A DNA stretch of 37,585 nt from a gamma proteobacterium symbiont of Stewartia floridana (GTDB lineage: Bacteria > Pseudomonadota > Gammaproteobacteria > Chromatiales > Chromatiaceae). The translations under genes were made by a program, and so were the position numbers. Shown here one piece after another: positions 32,651 to 37,585 of this stretch. Numbering within the stretch: position 1 is the first letter of the stretch; each line of letters begins with the position of its first letter. Location of the stretch: the NCBI GenBank assembly GCA_003676145.1, contig NAUB01000008.1, positions 1-37,585 of the forward strand, written 5' to 3'. The notes under the pieces are model-generated. The model saw nothing but the letters and a program-made list of their open reading frames with translations, did no database searches and had not been told where the DNA came from.

Positions 32651-33330
32651 CAGGCGGAAAAAAAGTCCCTGGCTGGACTCATTGATCCAGTCAGTAACTG
32701 AAAATGTCATGCTCAGCTAAAGCCATTGCATCAACAGGAGTAGTGAAAACCAAGCTGGTTTAACGATGCTTCAATAACTGCTGCAGCAGATATAAACACT
32801 GATCAATTAACGCTATGCAGTCATTCTCCAAATCATCATAAAGAATAACGCGCGCTGTTAACTCCTACAGTCCAAAGCCATTGCACCGATCCATTTCATC
32901 AGTAACAAGTGCTCATGAATTCATGACACTTTGTCACACTCTTTCTAATTTATTCCCATGCTTATCAATGTCTAAACCGGGATGGATCGAGTCAATATTG
33001 CGAACACGATTTTATTTCCTATACTTGTTGGTGTTGCATAAAACAAAATGCTTTTAATCATAATTTTTTATGCTGATGAGCTATGCTTTAGTTCTATTGA
33101 CATTGCTCAATTGACTTCTTTACTAGAGCATGAATAATACACTGTAAGTATTTCGATCTATTGAATAAATTCTTGGATCTCACAATACTTTTTTTGAAAT
33201 TGTTTGCGGGATAATCTCGAATGGAATCATGTTGAAAGCAGAGTTTTTGCTTATCCTTATGTGATCTTTCATGGAACCGTCAGTTCGCAGCAATAAGTTT
33301 CAGATTGGTACCTAGCAAAACGGACTTAAT
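32651..33330. other. 680-bp AT-rich non-coding gap
   Basis: No convincing protein gene or tRNA is visible. A hairpin CTGGCTGGA (32669-32677) with TCCAGTCAG (32686-32694) follows the lipoprotein gene and may terminate it weakly. TCATGACACTTTGTCACA at 32921-32938 contains the dyad TGACA-CTT-TGTCA and closely matches the region upstream of the T6SS run. A 44-codon ORF starting at the ATG in that motif lacks a ribosome site and is not called. From about 32990 the DNA is very AT-rich, with many candidate -10 boxes, and could hold an sRNA or the promoter of the next gene. Confidence 0.4.
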
Positions 33331-34065
33331 GTGCTTGAAGCACTTTCAACAACAAATATAATAATTGCCGCAATCATCATCTGTTCTGCCTATCTGGTTA
33401 GAGGTATTGCAGGTTTTGGCTCAGGTCTGATTGCTATACCTTTACTTGCATTGATGCTCCCCTTGTCAATCGCAGTACCTTTGATTGTGTTACTCGATTA
33501 CATTGCATCTGCAAGTCATGGTGTAAAGCATCGTGAAGCGATTTGCTGGCGGGATATTTTGCCACTGCTGCCATTTTCGATCGTCGGGGTCTTGATGGCT
33601 CTCTATCTGTTCAACTCAGTCGATGCTCAGGTTCTTCGTTATGGCCTGGGAATCTTTCTGCTGTTATTCGCTGTCTACTCACTCTTCAGTATCACACCCA
33701 ACGCTGCACCCTCTCTGCTATGGGCTGCACCAGGTGGAACCCTGGGTGGTTTCATTGGCACACTTTTCGGTACCGGCGGTCCGTTTTATGTTCTCTATCT
33801 GAAACTCAGGGGACTCAACAAAACAGAATTTCGTGCGACATTTGCGACGATTTTTCTGATCGATGGCATTGGACGCTTGATCGGTTACATGGCAACCGGA
33901 TTCTTTGACCTTGCGTTACTCAAAGTCGTTGCGGTTGCGGTTCCTCTGATGGCCATCGGTATGTACATTGGTGGACAAATACACAGCAACCTCTCACAGG
34001 AGACCTTTCAACGGGGAATCAGCATATTGCTGATCGTCAGTGGAATCTCTCTGTTGTTAAAATAG
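33331..34065 (+). CDS. TauE/SafE-family membrane permease
   Basis: The protein has 244 residues with a GTG start. It is strongly hydrophobic with about seven or eight predicted membrane segments. The N-terminal motif GIAGFGSGLIAIPLLALMLP and the central repeat GGTLGGFIGTLFGTGGPFYV are the two halves of the TauE/SafE fold (sulfite exporter / UPF0721). These proteins export small anions such as sulfite, sulfoacetate or other organic acids; the substrate is not evident here. The stop is only 8 bp from the stop of the convergent FAH-family gene. Base composition of the promoter side is much more AT-rich than the T6SS genes. Confidence 0.88.
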   Translation: MLEALSTTNIIIAAIIICSAYLVRGIAGFGSGLIAIPLLALMLPLSIAVPLIVLLDYIASASHGVKHREAICWRDILPLLPFSIVGVLMALYLFNSVDAQVLRYGLGIFLLLFAVYSLFSITPNAAPSLLWAAPGGTLGGFIGTLFGTGGPFYVLYLKLRGLNKTEFRATFATIFLIDGIGRLIGYMATGFFDLALLKVVAVAVPLMAIGMYIGGQIHSNLSQETFQRGISILLIVSGISLLLK

Positions 34066-34073
34066 CCTGACAA

Positions 34074-34841
34074 TCACTCAAACTGGTTCACTAAAGAGCC
34101 TATTCCATCAATTCTTATCTCGACCGTGGCCCCCTGAGACATAGGTCCCGCACCCAATGATGTGCCACAGGCAATCACATCTCCTGGATTGAGCGTCATA
34201 TCCCTTGAGAGCCGGCTGACAATCTCTCTTGGGGAGAAAAACATGTCATCGACCGGATAGTTCTGATGCTCTACACCATCGACCAGTGTTCGCACAGTCA
34301 ATGAGTCAACATCGAGTCCTGTGGCAACTACCGGCCCTACAGCCCCGAAGGTGTCAAAGCTCTTTGCCCGGGTCCATTGAACAAATGATGGATCCTCTTT
34401 CATCAGACCCCTGGCGGTAACATCATTGACACAGGTGTATCCAAAAATGTACTTGTCAGCCTCATCTTCGTTGATATTGCTGCAACGCTCCCCGATCACT
34501 ATGCCTAGCTCACCTTCGAATGCTACAGGTCCATCATAGGTTTCCGGTTGTCTAATGGTCTGTCCACTCGCCAGAAATGAACCGTTGGCCTTCATGAAAT
34601 AGAGCGGATGGTTAGGCTGAGACCAGCCCTCTTTTGCTGCCCTTGAGCGAAAATTGTTCCACAATCCAATCATTTTTGACGGCTGAGTGGGAATTAAAAG
34701 ATTAATATCCGCAACTGGTAGAAATTCGCCCGTCGCTTTTGACTCCTGGAACATATCCCCTTGATAGACGGCAATATGATCGTTCCTTAAGGTGCCAAAT
34801 CCATGCTTTCCCAAATACTCAAACCTGACCCACAAATCCAT
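34074..34841 (-). CDS. Fumarylacetoacetate hydrolase-family protein
   Basis: The protein has 255 residues, with an ATG start and GGGAG 7 nt upstream. The FAH fold is clear: MIGLWNNFRSRAAKEG, FMKANGSFLASGQTI, AFEGELGIVIGERC, then YTCVNDVTARGLMKEDPSFV with QWTRAKSFDTFGAVGPVV, and DVIACGTSLGAGPMS near the end. The metal-binding Glu pair (E-G-E) and later Asp are present, so it is probably an active Mg/Mn enzyme. Family members are hydratases, decarboxylases or acylpyruvate hydrolases for 2-oxo acids. The exact substrate cannot be assigned. It converges with the TauE/SafE gene, so the two are not an operon. Confidence 0.88.
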   Translation of the reverse strand: MDLWVRFEYLGKHGFGTLRNDHIAVYQGDMFQESKATGEFLPVADINLLIPTQPSKMIGLWNNFRSRAAKEGWSQPNHPLYFMKANGSFLASGQTIRQPETYDGPVAFEGELGIVIGERCSNINEDEADKYIFGYTCVNDVTARGLMKEDPSFVQWTRAKSFDTFGAVGPVVATGLDVDSLTVRTLVDGVEHQNYPVDDMFFSPREIVSRLSRDMTLNPGDVIACGTSLGAGPMSQGATVEIRIDGIGSLVNQFE

Positions 34842-35218
34842 AATCCATCTCCCTAATCAAAAAGATCCAGCCCAGTATCGTCACCTTTAACAGTTACAGC
34901 TTTGAATTACAGGCATAACAAGCTGATTTAACGGAAACAGACCTTTGTATGAAAACCCTGGTCCTGATCCATCAAATGTGCCCGTCCACGATCACTGACG
35001 TTGTCACTGGGTGATTGAAATCCAAAAAAAGAATTCCGTTCCCAGGGCATCAATCTTACACGGAATTTTATTCACATGTTGCTGTTTTTTAAAGCCCTTT
35101 GGCTTCAGAAGCAGTGAAATGAGTCGCTAACTCAGGCAGATGGATATGTCACTGGTTACGTTGTTACAGGAGTGTAAGCTGATTCGTAACTGAAGTTTTT
35201 TACCTTTGGCTATCAAAT
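34842..35218. other. 377-bp non-coding gap between divergent genes
   Basis: No gene is visible. AATTCCGT (35032-35039), preceded by A7, pairs with ACGGAATT (35060-35067), followed by TTT. This gives an 8-bp stem with a 20-nt loop that could work as a terminator on either strand. As the flanking genes diverge, neither needs a terminator here, so the hairpin might mark a small RNA or an ancient gene end. Confidence 0.35.
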
Positions 35219-35443
35219 ATGATGGAACAACTCTACAAAATAGCGCTGACCAGTTTTGCCATAGGCACTCTGTTTCTGCCTCTGTTGCTATTTGTTAATT
35301 ACCTCGAAGCCCGTTATCCGGCTACCACTCAACTCACCAGCCTGGCGTGGTACGAGATGTTCATCATTCTGATGTTGTTGGTCATTCCCTTCGGCACCTT
35401 AAAGCTCCTTCGAGTACCCTGGAACGGTAAACCACCGCAGTAA
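35219..35443 (+). CDS. Small two-membrane-segment protein (74 aa)
   Basis: The protein has 74 residues. It has two hydrophobic stretches (YKIALTSFAIGTLFLPLLLF and MFIILMLLVIPFGTLKLL) separated by a short polar loop with LEARYPATTQLTSLAWYE. It should be a membrane hairpin protein. There is no strong ribosome site directly before the tandem ATG codons at 35219 and 35222. I do not recognise a family. It is alone on its strand and converges with the TPR-like lipoprotein gene 33 bp away. Being coding is likely but not proven. Confidence 0.5.
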   Translation: MMEQLYKIALTSFAIGTLFLPLLLFVNYLEARYPATTQLTSLAWYEMFIILMLLVIPFGTLKLLRVPWNGKPPQ

Positions 35444-35476
35444 ACAGAAATTCTGCTCTATCCAGTGCTGCTTGAT

Positions 35477-36403
35477 CTATTCGGCCTGGCGCTTTTCAAA
35501 CGTATCGATCCTCAATTGAGTCCGTTTATCATCGGGATCAAACTTTAATGCCCTCTTCCAAAGTACGATCGCATTGCCCGGTTCGGAACGGACACTTCTC
35601 AATCCTCGTAAATAGAGCTCTTTAGCAAACTCTTTTCGAGCATCCGACAGTTTCTTCAGAAACTTTTCATCATTGTTGAACAGCCCTTCTGCTGCAGCCA
35701 GGTGGCTCAGCGATCTGTCATAATCCGAGTCTCCAAAAGAGGCTCGGGCTTGAACAATCCGAACATTCACAAGCATCTCTTTGAGCTCCGTGTCACTTGG
35801 ATACTTTGTAATATGTTTTTCCAGTTCTGCGATATACCCTCCTACATCCTTGGCCCGGTTTTCCGCCTGTAAAATGGCCTGACGGGAATAAGTATATCCC
35901 TCATCTTCCGTCTGTCGGTTCTTTTTACGATGACTGCTCTTTCGATAACGCTGGGATAGCGCCACTTTCTGCTTCATTTTCCTATGCAGTTGCTTCTTAT
36001 TGATATCACGCAGTCTGTCAAAGGCAGCTCTGTAATTTGGATCGAGGGTCAATATTTTGAAATACAACACCTCCGCACTTTGCAATTTACCTCGCGCATA
36101 CTTCTTTTCGGCTATCGACATCAATTTATCTGTTTTCTGTGTGATCAGTTTTTCCAGCCTGTTGACCTCTCTGGCCGGTTTGTTACTGTCTACTGATAAT
36201 GTACGAGCAATACGATATTCCATCAGTGCCCTATAGAGATCCCCCTTCTGCTCATACTGGGCTGCTGATAGCATCAAACGCTCTGGATCCGAGTAACTTC
36301 CCGGACTACCACTCTTTACCACTTGTCTGTTAGCACACCCCAGACTGGACAAAACAAACAGCGTGACAAGTAACAACGAAAAAGTGCGCAGAAAACTGAT
36401 CAC
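35477..36403 (-). CDS. TPR-like lipoprotein
   Basis: The protein has 308 residues with a GTG start 4 nt after the stop of the deacetylase gene. The signal peptide ends in the lipobox SLGC (cysteine 23), so it is probably anchored in the outer membrane. The rest is helical with TPR-like units (LSAAQYEQKGDLYRALMEYR, GKLQSAEVLYFKILTLDPNY and, near the end, GNAIVLWKRALKFDPDDK). A very basic segment (residues 137-165, rich in K, R and S) interrupts the repeats. TPR lipoproteins commonly act as scaffolds. Pairing with a cell-wall deacetylase suggests the two act together at the envelope. It also resembles in layout the LysM/TPR lipoprotein of the T6SS run. Confidence 0.75.
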   Translation of the reverse strand: MISFLRTFSLLLVTLFVLSSLGCANRQVVKSGSPGSYSDPERLMLSAAQYEQKGDLYRALMEYRIARTLSVDSNKPAREVNRLEKLITQKTDKLMSIAEKKYARGKLQSAEVLYFKILTLDPNYRAAFDRLRDINKKQLHRKMKQKVALSQRYRKSSHRKKNRQTEDEGYTYSRQAILQAENRAKDVGGYIAELEKHITKYPSDTELKEMLVNVRIVQARASFGDSDYDRSLSHLAAAEGLFNNDEKFLKKLSDARKEFAKELYLRGLRSVRSEPGNAIVLWKRALKFDPDDKRTQLRIDTFEKRQAE

Positions 36404-36407
36404 AACA

Positions 36408-37481
36408 TCACCGGGTCTGGAAGGTTTTCAGCTTTGCAACAAAATCATCCATGCCCCGGTCACCAAAGATCATGCTTCTGTTCAGAAGGTAAGGATAGTT
36501 AAATGCGGCATTGGCTGTGGGCTGAACTGTCAGACCGAGCAATAGACCATTGGCCTTTAACTCTTCAATCACCTGAGGGTTTGTATCACCAAATGGATAG
36601 GCATAGTATTTCGGGGCTTTCCCCAATGTACTTTCCAATTTACGGTTGGGTATACGAACCTCATCCCTGATTCTCTTGCGATACTCAGACTCACTTTCCT
36701 CGAGCCCATTGAGCGCGAGATTAGAGTGCGTCTTGGAGTGTGGCTGCAAACTGATCAAACCACTGGCATTCATGGTTTTCAGTTCCTTTGTTTTCAATCC
36801 ACCGTTATTCATATAATCGCTGTAGACAAACACCGTTGCAGGAAAATTGAACTTTTTCAGCAGTGGATAGGCAATTGTATAGATGGATCGATGACCATCA
36901 TCTATGGTTAACACCACTGATCGCTTTGGCAAACCACGCTCACCTTTCAAAAAACCATACAGATCCTCAAGGCGGATCACTCTGTAGTCATGCTGCTTGA
37001 GATAGGCGAGCTGCTGTTCGAACTGTTCCGCACTGACTTCCAGTCGACCGCCCTTGTTACCAAAGCGGTGATAGCACAATATGGGAACGGTCTGATAACC
37101 TTCAAACTCGAAGCCTATCGGATTGTTATTCTGCAGTGGAATAATGATCTCATTTCCAGATGCAATGGATCGAGGCTCGTTGGCATCTTCTATCAGCCAA
37201 GCGAGATTCTCATCACCCAGATAGCGACGCGCAAGCTCACTGGCATCCTCATTTCCCACTCTGAGTACAATAAACTCGCTATCCCGCGCCAGAATTTCAG
37301 TTGTGACAGGACGTGACGAACACCCCGTGCCCAACACAACGAAGAGAGAGAGAAATAAACTGGCAATGAGTAACTTTGATGGTTGATCGGCGCCTATCGA
37401 CGTCGCTGTTTGCAGTCTGCCAGATTGATTCACAGAGCATGCGCCTTTAACTGTGGCCGTAGGCCGAAGAGAGAGTCTCAT
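36408..37481 (-). CDS. Lipoprotein polysaccharide deacetylase with LysM-like N-terminal region
   Basis: The protein has 357 residues from the ATG at 37481. A GTG 16 codons later would give a shorter signal sequence and is possible; neither has a clear ribosome site. A hydrophobic segment ends in the lipobox LGTGC (cysteine 54). Residues 65-116 look like a LysM-type module (LRVGNEDASELARRYLGDEN, then ASGNEIIIPL). The NodB/CE4 deacetylase domain follows: VPILCYHRF, TIDDGHRSIYTIAYPLLKKF (about 192-211), the metal-ligand motif HSKTH (248-252) and YAYPFGD. The catalytic Asp and His ligands are present, so it should be active on N-acetylated glycans such as peptidoglycan or an exopolysaccharide. 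It forms a two-gene unit with the TPR-like lipoprotein. Confidence 0.87.
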   Translation of the reverse strand: MRLSLRPTATVKGACSVNQSGRLQTATSIGADQPSKLLIASLFLSLFVVLGTGCSSRPVTTEILARDSEFIVLRVGNEDASELARRYLGDENLAWLIEDANEPRSIASGNEIIIPLQNNNPIGFEFEGYQTVPILCYHRFGNKGGRLEVSAEQFEQQLAYLKQHDYRVIRLEDLYGFLKGERGLPKRSVVLTIDDGHRSIYTIAYPLLKKFNFPATVFVYSDYMNNGGLKTKELKTMNASGLISLQPHSKTHSNLALNGLEESESEYRKRIRDEVRIPNRKLESTLGKAPKYYAYPFGDTNPQVIEELKANGLLLGLTVQPTANAAFNYPYLLNRSMIFGDRGMDDFVAKLKTFQTR

Positions 37482-37489
37482 AACAGCCT

Positions 37490-37585
37490 AGGGCCTGTTA
37501 ACACTAATCCAATCGGCCCTGCTGGGGCTATTTTTTCGTCCAGCAAGGCAGAATGAGCGACGTGTAGTTGTTCTACATGAGCGAA
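37490..37585. repeat. Probable intergenic repeat at the window edge
   Basis: The last 96 bases contain a hairpin in which GCCCTGCTGG (37516-37525) pairs with CCAGCAAGGC (37540-37549) with one mismatch, around a loop with six Ts. A perfect dyad, TGTAG-TTGTT-CTACA, follows at 37562-37576. The block begins with GGGCCTGTTAACACTAATCC. The dense dyads and the position between genes fit a dispersed repeat, and I have a weak impression of similar blocks in other gammaproteobacterial genomes. One minus-strand frame is open across it, but it need not be coding. The element runs off the window. Confidence 0.4.

Noticed and set aside
32921-33055. 44-codon ORF in the AT-rich gap
   Set aside because: No ribosome site, unusual composition, and it starts inside a dyad motif; insufficient to call a gene.
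1-37585. CRISPR array, tRNA, rRNA or insertion sequence
   Set aside because: No regularly spaced direct repeats, tRNA-like cloverleaf or transposase reading frame was seen; the palindromic blocks at both edges lack a transposase.

Overview
The window comes from the chromosome of a Gram-negative bacterium, most likely a gammaproteobacterium. The evidence is outer-membrane beta-barrels, lipoproteins with lipoboxes, and a complete type VI secretion system (T6SS). The gene set resembles the Pseudomonas aeruginosa H1 type: TagJ, an FHA protein, TagF, PppA, a short TssA, and TssL with an OmpA tail. I cannot name the genus from sequence reading alone.

Layout. (1) Positions 1-3200 hold the 3' end of an autotransporter-like barrel, a palindromic intergenic element, a YkgJ-type cysteine-cluster protein, a GNAT acetyltransferase and a second small-passenger autotransporter-like barrel. 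(2) Positions 3531-8523, all on the minus strand, form a VgrG module read in the order vgrG, a DUF6484-like spike accessory, a TIGR02270-type HEAT-like protein, a previously hidden 56-residue two-membrane-segment protein, and a small HEQGH (metallopeptidase-like) protein that is the best effector candidate. (3) Positions 8816-32650, all on the plus strand, form the main T6SS run: a TssB-TssC-like fusion, tssA, tssB, tssC, hcp, tagJ, tssE, tssF, tssG, clpV (tssH), tagH, tssJ, tssK, tssL, tssM, tagF, pppA and a LysM/TPR lipoprotein. (4) After a 680-bp AT-rich gap come a TauE/SafE permease, an FAH-family hydrolase on the opposite strand, a small membrane protein, and a minus-strand pair made of a lipoprotein polysaccharide deacetylase and a TPR-like lipoprotein. 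The right edge carries what looks like an intergenic repeat.

How the genes work together. TssJ, TssL and TssM make the envelope complex, and TssK, TssE, TssF and TssG make the baseplate. TssA primes tail assembly. TssB and TssC form the contractile sheath around the Hcp tube, VgrG is the spike, and ClpV with TagJ recycles the sheath. TagH, TagF and PppA are post-translational control parts, but no PpkA-type kinase is present here. TssL-OmpA and the LysM lipoprotein offer two peptidoglycan contacts. The VgrG module diverges from the main run, so cargo and machine share one intergenic control region (8524-8815).

The most unusual items are the truncated TssB-TssC fusion next to canonical tssB and tssC, the VgrG-DUF6484-TIGR02270-2TM-HEQGH cargo module without any PAAR protein, and the LysM/TPR lipoprotein ending the T6SS run.
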